Assembly (NCBI GenBank): GCA_900316115.1
Contig: ONBN01000001.1
Location: 1 to 64,000, forward strand
Length of the DNA: 64,000 nucleotides
Direction of reading: 5' to 3'
Source of the DNA: an uncultured Eubacteriales bacterium
Lineage (GTDB): Bacteria > Bacillota > Clostridia > Lachnospirales > Lachnospiraceae
A program made the translations under genes and the position numbers. Position 1 is the stretch's first letter, and every line of letters begins with the position of its first letter. Under the pieces are notes generated by a model. It made no database searches, was not told where the DNA came from, and saw only the letters and a program-made list of their open reading frames with translations. Shown here in pieces: positions 33,871-42,640 of this stretch.

Positions 33871-34731
33871 CTATAATTTTTTGTATTTTCCAGGTGTGGT
33901 ACCTTTGTATTTGCGGAAGGTACGTATAAAATAGCTTAAGTCATTAAATCCTGTCCGATAGGCGATCTCAGTAATAGAGTCATCTGTGGTGGAAAGCTGG
34001 AAACAGGCTTCTTCGATCCGCTGGCGGTTCAGGTAGTCCATGGGTGTCTGATGGGTCATTTCGGAAAAAAACCTGCAGAAATATTTGGGGGACATGGAAA
34101 CCGAAGCAGAAAGCTGCTGCAGGGTAAGAGGGCTGGCATAATTTTTTTCAACGAACTCTACCACCTGCTTCAGCTGCTGGATCCTTTTATAATCCCGTCT
34201 TGTTCTGGAAATCCGGTCAAGATATAAATGTTTACCAAAAACAAGGCCAAAAAAATGATAAAATTGTCCAATAACTGTCATTTCATAACCTTCAGGCTTC
34301 TCCCAGATAGCCTGAAAGATACAGTTCACGGCATCCAGGATATCCGGATACTTTTCTGTAAAATGATGGTACACCATCAGATCCTGATGGGCGATCTTCT
34401 GGATGTATTTCCCGCACAGTGTATTTTGCTTGATAAAGGTATTAATGTCAAAAACAATGCATTGATAAACGCATCCATTGTCTGGTATGCCACTATGCAG
34501 GATCCCACTGTTGACAAAAATAACATCACCTGCTTTTGCAGTAAAGCTTTTTTCGTCTAATGTAACAGTGAAACTGCCGCTTAGGATCCGCATGATCTCA
34601 TATTCCATATGCCAGTGATAGGACATTTCGTAACGTGGGTGGCTGCTGTCAATGTGGTGGAACTCAAAAGGAAACTGATAGGTCCCTCTTGGCCGGTCTT
34701 CATTCTGGTCCAGTCCGTGCAAAAAATACAT
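33871..34731 (-). CDS. AraC-family regulator divergent from fucI
   Basis: A 286-residue protein: N-terminal cupin sensing domain (HWHMEYEIMRILSGSF near 43, GDVIFVNSGILHSG near 68) and C-terminal double HTH (LQQLSASVSMSPKYFCRFFSE and ITEIAYRTGFNDLSYFIRTF). It is divergent from L-fucose isomerase with 174 bases between, so it probably regulates fucI in response to a deoxyhexose. The annotated ATG is odd: AAAGGAG abuts it with no spacing, whereas a TTG at 34722 (residue 4) sits nine bases after that site and may be the real start. Confidence 0.87.
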   Translation of the reverse strand: MYFLHGLDQNEDRPRGTYQFPFEFHHIDSSHPRYEMSYHWHMEYEIMRILSGSFTVTLDEKSFTAKAGDVIFVNSGILHSGIPDNGCVYQCIVFDINTFIKQNTLCGKYIQKIAHQDLMVYHHFTEKYPDILDAVNCIFQAIWEKPEGYEMTVIGQFYHFFGLVFGKHLYLDRISRTRRDYKRIQQLKQVVEFVEKNYASPLTLQQLSASVSMSPKYFCRFFSEMTHQTPMDYLNRQRIEEACFQLSTTDDSITEIAYRTGFNDLSYFIRTFRKYKGTTPGKYKKL

Positions 34732-34743
34732 CTCCTTTCGTGA

Positions 34744-34817
34744 AAGTGAAAAAAGTGAATATTATGCTATTATTTGCTATTATAACACAAGTAATAGGGA
34801 GCATACAACGGTATAAT
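34744..34817 (+). promoter_or_regulatory. fucI control region
   Basis: A perfect TATAAT lies at 34812-34817 without a clear -35, as in activator-dependent promoters. Upstream, TGCTATTAT is repeated at 34765-34773 and 34775-34783, and AAGTGAA is repeated near 34744 and 34753. These 10-base-spaced repeats are candidate sites for the divergent AraC regulator. Confidence 0.5.
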
Positions 34818-34905
34818 GAAAACCAGAGAAGGTTGAACATACGTATCTGCCAGGGGATAAGGCAGATACAAATTCTAAATTTCATTATGGGAGGTATTTA
34901 ATATT

Positions 34906-36702
34906 ATGGCAAAGAGCAGACTGATCGGTGGATATCCTGTAATCGGTATCCGTCCTACGATTGACGGCAGAAGAGGCGCCTTGGACGTAAGAGGTTCTCT
35001 GGAAGAACAGACTATGGGAATGGCAAAAGCTGCTGCAAAATTATTTGAAGAAAATCTGAAATATTCTAACGGCGAGCCTGTAAAGGTTGTGATCGCAGAT
35101 TCTACCATCGGACGAGTTGGGGAGTCTGCAGCCTGCGCTGAGAAATTCAGAAGAGAGGGCGTTGACATTACTCTTACTGTTACACCATGCTGGTGCTACG
35201 GTTCAGAGACAATGGATATGGATCCACAGACCATCAAGGCTGTCTGGGGCTTTAATGCAACAGAAAGACCTGGAGCTGTATATCTGGCGTCTGTTCTTGC
35301 TACACATGCACAGAAAGGTCTTCCTGCATTTGGTATTTACGGACATGAGGTTCTGGACGCAGATGATATGGAGATGCCTGAAGATGTAAAAGAAAAAATG
35401 CTCAGATTTGGACGGGCAGCAGTAGCTGTTGCTTCCATGAGAGGTAAATCCTGGCTACAGATCGGTTCTATCTGTATGGGTATCGGCGGTTCCATTATTG
35501 ATTCTGACTTTATCGAGTCCTACCTTGGAATGCGTGTAGAGTCTGTGGATGAGGTAGAGATCATCCGTCGTATGACAGAAGGTATTTATGATCATGAAGA
35601 GTTTGAGAAGGCTCTGAAATGGGCAAAAGAAACCTGTACCATCGGATTTGACAAGAACCCACCGGAACTTCAGATGACAGAGGAGCAGAAAGAAGAACAG
35701 TTTGAATTTGTTGTTAAAATGGCAGTGATCGTTCAGGAACTGATGAACGGATGCGATAAACTGGATCCTAAGTTCTCTGAGGAAGCTATTGGACATAATG
35801 CACTGGCAGCCGGATTCCAGGGGCAGAGACAGTGGACAGACTTCTATCCTAACGGTGACTTTGCAGAGGCAGTGCTGAATACTTCCTTTGACTGGAACGG
35901 TGCAAGAGAGCCGTATATCCTTGCAACAGAGAATGATGTACTGAATGGCCTTGGAATGATGTTTATGAAGCTTCTTACGGGCCGTGCACAGATGTTTGCA
36001 GATGTTCGTACCTTCTGGAGCCCAAGTGCGATCAAGCGTGTGACAGGCTATGAAGCAGAAGGTCTTGTTAAAGAAAATGGTGGTCTGATCCATCTGATCA
36101 ATTCCGGTGCATGCTGTCTGGATGCAAGCGGAGAGGCAAGGGATGAGAACGGTGCTCCTGTAATGAAGGAGTGGTGGAACATCACAGAGGAAGATCAGAA
36201 AGCAATCATGGCTGCTACCACATGGAATGCAGCAGATAACGGATATTTCCGTGGCGGCGGATTCTCCTCCAGATTTGTTACAAAGGCAACAATGCCTGCA
36301 ACTATGATCCGTCTGAACCTTGTAAAAGGACTTGGACCGGTTCTTCAGATCGCAGAGGGTTGGACAGTAGAGCTTCCTGAGGATGTATCTGATACGCTTT
36401 GGAAACGCACAGACTACACATGGCCATGCACCTGGTTCGTACCAAGATGTGATGGCAAGGATGGTGCATTCAAGTCTGCATATGATGTTATGAATAACTG
36501 GGGAGCTAACCATGGAGCTATCTCCTACGGACATATCGGTGCAGACCTGATCACTATGTGCTCTATGCTTCGTATTCCGGTATGTATGCACAATGTATCC
36601 GAGGATCAGATCTTCCGACCGGCAGCATGGAATGCTTTCGGCATGGATAAAGAAGGTGCTGATTACCGTGCATGCAAGAATTACGGACCATTATATAAAT
36701 GA
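34906..36702 (+). CDS. fucI: L-fucose isomerase
   Basis: A 598-residue enzyme interconverting L-fucose and L-fuculose, Mn2+-dependent, cytoplasmic. Length and landmarks fit FucI: the [20 protein letters not shown] start, [14 protein letters not shown] near 97, [12 protein letters not shown] near 117, [16 protein letters not shown] near 304, and [21 protein letters not shown] at the C-terminus. The related proton-transferring residues lie in the acidic motifs near 339 and 361. It is monocistronic, ending at a terminator at 36775. GGGAGG precedes the start. Confidence 0.95.
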   Translation: MAKSRLIGGYPVIGIRPTIDGRRGALDVRGSLEEQTMGMAKAAAKLFEENLKYSNGEPVKVVIADSTIGRVGESAACAEKFRREGVDITLTVTPCWCYGSETMDMDPQTIKAVWGFNATERPGAVYLASVLATHAQKGLPAFGIYGHEVLDADDMEMPEDVKEKMLRFGRAAVAVASMRGKSWLQIGSICMGIGGSIIDSDFIESYLGMRVESVDEVEIIRRMTEGIYDHEEFEKALKWAKETCTIGFDKNPPELQMTEEQKEEQFEFVVKMAVIVQELMNGCDKLDPKFSEEAIGHNALAAGFQGQRQWTDFYPNGDFAEAVLNTSFDWNGAREPYILATENDVLNGLGMMFMKLLTGRAQMFADVRTFWSPSAIKRVTGYEAEGLVKENGGLIHLINSGACCLDASGEARDENGAPVMKEWWNITEEDQKAIMAATTWNAADNGYFRGGGFSSRFVTKATMPATMIRLNLVKGLGPVLQIAEGWTVELPEDVSDTLWKRTDYTWPCTWFVPRCDGKDGAFKSAYDVMNNWGANHGAISYGHIGADLITMCSMLRIPVCMHNVSEDQIFRPAAWNAFGMDKEGADYRACKNYGPLYK

Positions 36703-36774
36703 TATCAGTGGCAAAAGGTCTGAATCCCAGTGAGCCTGTTCAATAAATGGGAGATCTTGAAAGCCTGTAAATAT

Positions 36775-36808
36775 CGCCTGACTGTCTGAATGGATGGTCA
36801 GGCGTTTT
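36775..36808 (+). terminator. Rho-independent terminator after fucI
   Basis: CGCCTGAC and GTCAGGCG form the stem, followed by TTTTA. Confidence 0.75.
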
Positions 36809-36941
36809 ACTGCCTCTGGGGTAATTGTAAGGGTACCTGGCAGTTACATTTTTCATGCAAAAAGTGACAAGAAAGGATTGAAACTTTCCATGGACATGAT
36901 AAAATGAAATTTAACAGATAAGAAGGGAATGGAAGAACCAT

Positions 36942-38135
36942 ATGAAGAATATGATAAAGGGGTTTCTGGGAGCTGTATTTGCAGTTCTGTTTACAGTAAC
37001 TGTATGGGCAGATGCAGGCAATACGCAGGGCACAGATTATCCTACAGATTATTATATGATCGTGGAAAGTAAAGAAGGCGGTATCAATATATATGCAGAG
37101 CCTGATCTGGACAGTCAGAAGCTGAATGAGCAGCTGATCCCTAATGGGACAGCCCTTCATATAGAAGGCGAGAAGAAGACAGATGATAAGCGGGTATGGG
37201 GATATACCAGGTATCATGGTATGTACGGATTTGTTCCCACAGATGACTTGAAGCCAGTTACCCGTTCAGAGGCTGTAAAGTCTGAATATTACCTTTATGG
37301 TGGTGAGGATGCAGATTATGATCTTACTGTAGCTGCGAAGGATGGCAGCGTTGCTTTGTATCATGGTCCTGGCGAGAAGTATGATACTGTATCCGGTGCA
37401 GACCAGATCCCTAATGGACAGACTCTGCATATTACAGCAGAGGCAGATGCCGGAGAGGATGGCCTGTGGGGCAAGACAGATTATGAAGGCATTGAGGGCT
37501 GGGTGAATATCCATCAGGCCAAGGGCGAGGATTCACAAGGTGAGGACGCAGATGGAGTAGAGATCGTTGAGACTGTGAATCCTACCGAGAATCCTGTATC
37601 TGCTGAGAATACAGTAGATGCATCCCAAAATAATGCAGCAGCTACAGATGCAGAGGTATCTACAGGGAAAGTAGCTACAGATGGCGGCCGGAAGACAGAA
37701 GTTACACCTACCCAGAAGCCGACAGCAACACCAATCAGGAAGCCGGAAGCAACACCAACCAAGAAGCCAGAGGCAACGGCTACTCCGAAGCCGGAAGCTA
37801 CCCCCACACAGGCTGTGAAGGAGGTAACACCTACCGAAGAAGTTATAACACCTACAGAAAAGGCAGTAACACCTACCGAAGAAGTTATAACACCTACAGA
37901 AAAGGCAGTAACACCTACCGAAGAAGCTATAACTCCTACGGATAAAGCTTCTACTGAAGAAAAGGATAACGATAAGGCAGATACTGATAAAGAGGCACAG
38001 GCAAAAGAAGCTTCTTCCCAGGAAACCAAGGCAAAGGAGACTGGCAATCTGGTTCTGTGGATTCTTCTTGCAGCTGTGATCATTGGAGTGATCATAGTCG
38101 TGGTTCTTGTGAAAAAGAATAAGAAAAATTCATAA
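36942..38135 (+). CDS. Membrane-anchored surface protein with two SH3 domains and Pro/Thr stalk
   Basis: A 397-residue protein. Signal peptide at 1-24; two bacterial SH3-like domains (about 38-105 and 120-185, each with a GxxxYD/WGxTxYxGxxGxV pattern); a Thr/Pro/Glu-rich stalk with PTEEVITPTEKAV repeats (about 245-340); then a C-terminal membrane helix (about 368-390) with a Lys-rich cytoplasmic end. It is oriented outside the cell, anchored at its C-terminus, and may bind wall peptides as other SH3_3 domains do. The DNA of the stalk has an exact 42-bp tandem repeat at 37824-37949. The role is unknown. Confidence 0.82.
   Translation: MKNMIKGFLGAVFAVLFTVTVWADAGNTQGTDYPTDYYMIVESKEGGINIYAEPDLDSQKLNEQLIPNGTALHIEGEKKTDDKRVWGYTRYHGMYGFVPTDDLKPVTRSEAVKSEYYLYGGEDADYDLTVAAKDGSVALYHGPGEKYDTVSGADQIPNGQTLHITAEADAGEDGLWGKTDYEGIEGWVNIHQAKGEDSQGEDADGVEIVETVNPTENPVSAENTVDASQNNAAATDAEVSTGKVATDGGRKTEVTPTQKPTATPIRKPEATPTKKPEATATPKPEATPTQAVKEVTPTEEVITPTEKAVTPTEEVITPTEKAVTPTEEAITPTDKASTEEKDNDKADTDKEAQAKEASSQETKAKETGNLVLWILLAAVIIGVIIVVVLVKKNKKNS
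37824..37949 (+). repeat. 42-bp coding tandem repeat
   Basis: Two nearly perfect 42-bp units (37824-37865, 37866-37907) and a diverged third (37908-37949) encode 14-residue stalk repeats. Multiples of three keep the frame, so copy number can vary without breaking the protein. Confidence 0.9.
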
Positions 38136-38207
38136 GTAAAAAGGAATGCTATATAAAGCAGGAAGTAATACTGCGTAAGCATCATAAGAATTAATACAGT
38201 ACATAAA

Positions 38208-38265
38208 AAGACGACCTATATATTCCAGATGGTAAAACATAAGGAATATACAGGCCGTCTTTTTT
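38208..38265 (+). terminator. Rho-independent terminator
   Basis: AAGACGACCTATATATTCC and GGAATATACAGGCCGTCTT form a long stem, followed by six T. A palindromic repeat copy abuts it. Confidence 0.88.
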
Positions 38266-38267
38266 AC

Positions 38268-38309
38268 GTAACAGGAAATTCCGTGAAAATCACCTGCTAC
38301 AATAAAAAA
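38268..38309. repeat. 40-bp palindromic repeat, copy 3
   Basis: GTAACAGGA and the diverged CACCTGCTAC are the arms, with AATTCC inside and A-rich sequence after. It is more diverged than the copies at 13703 and 16428 but has the same place directly after a terminator T-run, between convergent genes. Confidence 0.75.
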
Positions 38310-38323
38310 ATATGATAAAAGCC

Positions 38324-38767
38324 TTATTTGTTGATCACAACGCCCTTTTGAAGCATTACATTGGCATATACAGCCTTTTCGCTGGTTGCGATAATGCAGT
38401 AAGCAGTTTTTGCTTCTTCATAAAATGCAAAGCGTTCAATATTGCCTACAGCTGAGGCACCACGGACATCATGTTTTGTAACGATCTCTTTATATGTATC
38501 CCAGATCGGTGTAGCTACATTGTCTCCTGGCATTACCTCCATCAGATTTACCGGATGTTCTACATAAGTGTCCAGTGGGATCATGGTCAGGATGGCATCC
38601 AGGATCTCCGGCACTCCATGACCGTCACAGCGTACAACCACTGCATTTTTGCCCATGGATTCTACAGGAAAATTGCCGTCTGCGATCACAAGACGGTCGC
38701 TGTGACCCATTTCACATAATACCTTTAATAATTCAGGTGATAAAATTTCAGGAACTCCCAATAACAT
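38324..38767 (-). CDS. fucU: L-fucose mutarotase (RbsD/FucU family)
   Basis: About 147 residues. Interconverts alpha and beta L-fucose, feeding the isomerase. FucU landmarks: LLGVPEILSPELLKVLCEMGHSD at the start with His22-equivalent, VRCDGHGVPEILDAIL near 46, and a C-terminal IATSEKAVYANVMLQKGV. The start is 38767, preceded by GGGAG; a longer frame begins at 38842 but adds 25 unrelated residues without a ribosome site. It is 1.6 kb from fucI on the opposite strand, not in its operon. Confidence 0.9.
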   Translation of the reverse strand: MLLGVPEILSPELLKVLCEMGHSDRLVIADGNFPVESMGKNAVVVRCDGHGVPEILDAILTMIPLDTYVEHPVNLMEVMPGDNVATPIWDTYKEIVTKHDVRGASAVGNIERFAFYEEAKTAYCIIATSEKAVYANVMLQKGVVINK

Positions 38768-38924
38768 TGTTTGCTCTCCCTTCTGTCTTTTTTTATAGAG
38801 TACATGGCGACAGAAGGGATTACAAGGCAATATTTTACTCAAAATGATGAAATAGTTACAGGAGCATTACCTGAAGCATAACGAATCGGAACTCTGGGAA
38901 TACACATAAAATTTCTGAAATGAT

Positions 38925-39317
38925 TTACAGAAACTGGCTGAACTCCACTTTTTCTTTATTTGGACCCTCGATGGTGAAGAATTTCACTCCATTGTCCCAG
39001 AATGGCAGGAAATTGATCTGATCATTTAAGGTGTTCAGGTCATGTCTGCATACCAGGTCGTAAACAGCCTCAATGTCTGTTACATTAATGGCAATATGAT
39101 CCACAGCGCCGTAAGCCATAGACGTAGAATCACATTCATAGGTTTCAATCACAAGATTCCCAAGCTTTAAAAAGTTTACGGTTTTTCCGGTGTCCTCCAT
39201 TGTTTTGGAAAAGGCAATCTCAAACCCCAGTTCTGTGTAGAACAGAAGAGTTTCTGCCATGTCGGTTGTAGGAACCCCAATGTGCTGGACTCCTGTTGCA
39301 TAATCTTTGATCTGCAT
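38925..39317 (-). CDS. VOC-superfamily (glyoxalase-like) protein
   Basis: About 130 residues with two betaalphabetabetabeta modules typical of the VOC fold: VQHIGVPTTDMAETLLFYTELGFE and VDHIAINVTDIEAVYDLV, each starting with a metal-ligand His, plus Glu residues at ETYE and KVEFSQF. Members include glyoxalase I, epimerases and dioxygenases. Start 39317 is chosen because GGAG sits nine bases upstream. It begins 21 bases after the giant surface-protein gene and precedes fucU, so it may serve deoxyhexose metabolism, for example handling methylglyoxal from DHAP or an epimerisation (inference). Confidence 0.78.
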   Translation of the reverse strand: MQIKDYATGVQHIGVPTTDMAETLLFYTELGFEIAFSKTMEDTGKTVNFLKLGNLVIETYECDSTSMAYGAVDHIAINVTDIEAVYDLVCRHDLNTLNDQINFLPFWDNGVKFFTIEGPNKEKVEFSQFL

Positions 39318-39338
39318 GTGACAAATCTCCTTTCGCAT

Positions 39339-42300
39339 TTAAAAATATATGGATTTTATTTTTGAGTTACGGCCGTACACAACATTTTTTCCGGAACGAC
39401 TGTAAGCACAAACTCTGTAACGATAAGCAGTACCTTTTACTGCTTTTGTATCTGTATAAGTCAGGCTGTGGCTTACACCTGCCTTTATCCAGGATCCCTT
39501 TTCATAGCGGTAGATCACATAGCCTGTGGCACCGGTACATTTCTTCCAGGTAAGGCGTACACCCAAGGAGACTGCCTTAACGCTTCTTAACGTCACCTGG
39601 GAAAGAGGTGTGGCTGCCGTGATCCCTGAAGTAAGATAGGAGCCAAGCACCTGACGACCGCCTGTATTTGTAAAGGCTCTTACTGTGTAGGTATTTATCT
39701 TTCCAGGAGCAACCGGGAAAGAGCGGGAGCTTTTATGGATAAAGGAAGTGGTTTTACTAGCTGTGGAACCAAGCAGTTTCCAGCTTTTTCCTTTTTTGAT
39801 GTAAATGCGGTATCCGTCTGCATCTGCCACTTTTTTCCAGGAGATCAGGTTTCTGTTAGTGGAAAGAGAAGAAACCTTTTTAAGGGAAGGAGCAATGGCG
39901 GCAGGAATTCCTTTTTGGCCTTTGGTATCATACCGGCTTGTTCCTGCTTTGGAAACTGCACGTACTGTGTAGGTATAAGTTGTGCCTGGTGTTAAATAAC
40001 GGTGATTGTAGCCGTTTCGTGTGATCCCTTTTTGAAGGACTTTCCATGTTTTGGCTTTGCCCTCTTTATAGTAGAGGGTATAGGAAGTAGCTCCGGGAAT
40101 CTTGTCCCACATGATCCGGAGAGAACGGGAGCTGGTGGCCTTCACTGTATGGATCTTAGGGGTACGCAGACGGGAATCAACAGTAACGGTCAAAGATGCC
40201 TTTACCTGAGAGTTACTTTTCAGAGCTACTGTGATAGTGGCTTTACCTGCACGTTTGGGAGTCAGGATCCCACTGGAAGAAACTCTGCATACAGATGGGC
40301 TGGCGCTGGTGAAGGTAAGGGCAGATGGAGAAATCTGTACATGGGAAAATCCGTTGTCAATGAAAAACTCCACTTCTTTCTTTTCACTAAGACCAAGCTT
40401 CATATTGCCGGTTGCGTAGAATTTGAAAGGAATACCCTGAGAAGATACAAAAGGTATTTCCGCAGCAGCAGAACTGCTGGTATAAGCATTCATATCAGCA
40501 GGGGAAGTTACCTGCTTTCCATAAAGGATCACCCAGTAGCTCACACCGCCTGCGGTGATGGCTCCAACACCGGCTGCTGTATAATCTGCATCAAAGAGTC
40601 CTGCCTGATCTTCACCATTCATCCATACTGCCAGCGCTTCAGAAGCAGTTCCCTGTCCTGCAGAAATACTTTCATAAGAAGCATCCAGGCAGGCGGTGAG
40701 TCCTGATATGCCGATGGGACGGGTATGGGAATAAACCAGGGAAAGCTCACTGGCACGGTTCATGGCAGCCTCCAGCAAAGTCTTGTCCATGGTAAGAGAA
40801 GAAAGTCCTCTGGTTGTACGCTGCTGGTTTACAAGAGCAACCATTTGGGATGCGCTTTCATAATCATAAGTAACATTTACCGGGATCTGGCTGGCTGTTT
40901 TTAGAAGCTCATCTGCAGGATTAACCCGGGTATCCGGACGGGTGGAAACAGAAGCTGTGTCCGGAAATGCGTGGTCGCCTACAGCTACAGAAGCATAAGG
41001 CAGCACCACGGAAGTAATACCAGTATTATAAAATGCATATCTTCCAATAGAAATCAGGCTGTCCGGGAAAGTAACCTGGGTAAGAGATGGGCAGCCCATA
41101 AATGCCTGATAACGGATCTCCTTCAAAGTAGAAGGAAATACGACTTCCTTCAGGGAAGCAGACTGTCCGAAGCAGCCATTAGGGATCACAGACACTCCCT
41201 CCGGGATCTGGATCTGTTCCAGGGAATTGCAGTAGCTGAAGCTATTGTTGCCAAATTCACGGATCCCTGAACCAAATGTAATGCTGACAAGACTGCTGCA
41301 GTACTGGAAGCCCTGGGTAGGGATCTGGGTAAGTCCATTGCCAACAGTAACGTAAGCCAGCTGTCCGCAGCTGGAAAATACACTGGTTCCCATTTCAGTT
41401 ACACTGTCCGGGATAGTGATGGAGGTCAGATGGCTTTTATAAAAGCTGGCAAGCCCAAGATTGGATACCTGGTTCAGATCCACGGTCTGCAGGTTTGCTG
41501 CATAAAAGGCATAGATACCGATGGTCTTTACCTGATCCGGCACACGGTAGGAGGATCCTGAGCGGGCTGGCGGATAAAGACATAAGGTGGTCATATCTTT
41601 TGTGAAAACAACACCGTCCACACTCTGATAGGAAGGGTTATCAGGGGAAACAAGCAGTTCCCGCAGCCATTCACAGCCAAAAAGCATCTTATCAGAAAGT
41701 GTGGTAAGAGAAGCCGGAAGGGTCAGGGAAGTGATCTGGGTTGCCTGAAAAGCAAAATCCCCGATCCTGGAAACTGAGTCCGGTAAAGAGACTGAAGTGA
41801 GGGAAGTACATTCTGCAAAGGCTCCGTCACTGATCGTCTCCAGAGTATCCGGAAGGGATACAGAAGTTACCTTTGAAAATCCGTAAAAAGCAGCAGATCC
41901 GATCTGTGTGATCCCTGAAGAGATCTGGATCTGGGTAGCCTGGTCACGGTAGCTGTCCCAGGCAGGACGCACACTCTGGCTGAAATCGCCGGTGCTGCCT
42001 GTGCCTGAAAGAGTCAGGATACCTGTGTCAGCATCAAAGGCAGCCTGAATGCCGGTATCTGCCGGGGTGTCTGCTTCCTGAAGATCGAGTTCACCATCTG
42101 AAAAAAGGGAAAAATCATCTGCCTCTGCTTCAAAAGTATCCACATCAGCAGAGGATTCATCGGTTACATCTACAGGAATATCCATATCTTCAGCAGTTAC
42201 ATCAACAGGAGTACCCATGCTTTCAGAGACGATATCTGTCACATCACCGGAAGCCTCTCCACTGTCAGAGGACTCATCAGAAACATTATTAAAATCATTA

Positions 42301-42422
42301 TCGGAAGCTTCTTCAAAAAGCCTGGTATCATTTGTAAAAACTTCTTCTGTACCCCATACAGAGCCTGCAGATGTGCAGACCATGGCAGCAGCAAGAAGGA
42401 TGGCAATGGTTTTTCTTTTCAA
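39339..42422 (-). CDS. Giant secreted LRR/CAP/Ig/Fn3 surface protein
   Basis: A 1,027-residue exported protein. Signal peptide (1-23); acidic Asp/Ser/Glu region to about 110; about 12 BspA/TpLRR-type leucine-rich repeats (LRR_5, about 125-480, with TITSVSLPDTLETI-like units); a CAP/SCP-like domain (about 510-640, NQQRTTRGLSSL and WVILYGKQ); a bacterial Ig-like BIG_2 domain (about 670-745); and three fibronectin type III repeats (about 755-1,027). No LPXTG motif or membrane anchor is visible. Such proteins are usually adhesins or interact with host or wall ligands. The ribosome site is GGGAGGAA. It stands out in size and repeats from its metabolic neighbours. Confidence 0.85.
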   Translation of the reverse strand: MKRKTIAILLAAAMVCTSAGSVWGTEEVFTNDTRLFEEASDNDFNNVSDESSDSGEASGDVTDIVSESMGTPVDVTAEDMDIPVDVTDESSADVDTFEAEADDFSLFSDGELDLQEADTPADTGIQAAFDADTGILTLSGTGSTGDFSQSVRPAWDSYRDQATQIQISSGITQIGSAAFYGFSKVTSVSLPDTLETISDGAFAECTSLTSVSLPDSVSRIGDFAFQATQITSLTLPASLTTLSDKMLFGCEWLRELLVSPDNPSYQSVDGVVFTKDMTTLCLYPPARSGSSYRVPDQVKTIGIYAFYAANLQTVDLNQVSNLGLASFYKSHLTSITIPDSVTEMGTSVFSSCGQLAYVTVGNGLTQIPTQGFQYCSSLVSITFGSGIREFGNNSFSYCNSLEQIQIPEGVSVIPNGCFGQSASLKEVVFPSTLKEIRYQAFMGCPSLTQVTFPDSLISIGRYAFYNTGITSVVLPYASVAVGDHAFPDTASVSTRPDTRVNPADELLKTASQIPVNVTYDYESASQMVALVNQQRTTRGLSSLTMDKTLLEAAMNRASELSLVYSHTRPIGISGLTACLDASYESISAGQGTASEALAVWMNGEDQAGLFDADYTAAGVGAITAGGVSYWVILYGKQVTSPADMNAYTSSSAAAEIPFVSSQGIPFKFYATGNMKLGLSEKKEVEFFIDNGFSHVQISPSALTFTSASPSVCRVSSSGILTPKRAGKATITVALKSNSQVKASLTVTVDSRLRTPKIHTVKATSSRSLRIMWDKIPGATSYTLYYKEGKAKTWKVLQKGITRNGYNHRYLTPGTTYTYTVRAVSKAGTSRYDTKGQKGIPAAIAPSLKKVSSLSTNRNLISWKKVADADGYRIYIKKGKSWKLLGSTASKTTSFIHKSSRSFPVAPGKINTYTVRAFTNTGGRQVLGSYLTSGITAATPLSQVTLRSVKAVSLGVRLTWKKCTGATGYVIYRYEKGSWIKAGVSHSLTYTDTKAVKGTAYRYRVCAYSRSGKNVVYGRNSKIKSIYF

Positions 42423-42640
42423 ACTAAGTTCCTCCCTTGAAAAATATATAGTTATTCAGATTATACCACCAGGGTCGGAAAATAGAAATGCTTTTTGTGC
42501 AAATTTTCAGGAGTTCCGTTGTAATATCAGGGAACATATGGTACTATATTAGAAAAGAATGGGAGAGGAAGATCGTAAAAAGTACCGCTGGGCTGAAAAA
42601 TGGGGAATGTATAAGGTGTTTTTACAATTAGGGAAAATGA

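Noticed and set aside
33684..33929. An 81-codon + strand frame
   Set aside because: It runs through the bidirectional terminator and into the 3' end of the AraC gene on the other strand; composition is not protein-like.
35455..36591. A 378-codon - strand frame opposite fucI
   Set aside because: Antisense shadow of a confidently identified gene; rich in Cys, His and Ile codons as expected of a reverse frame, with no domain.
37824..37949. CRISPR-like array
   Set aside because: The 42-bp units are contiguous, in frame and encode a Thr/Pro stalk; there are no spacers.
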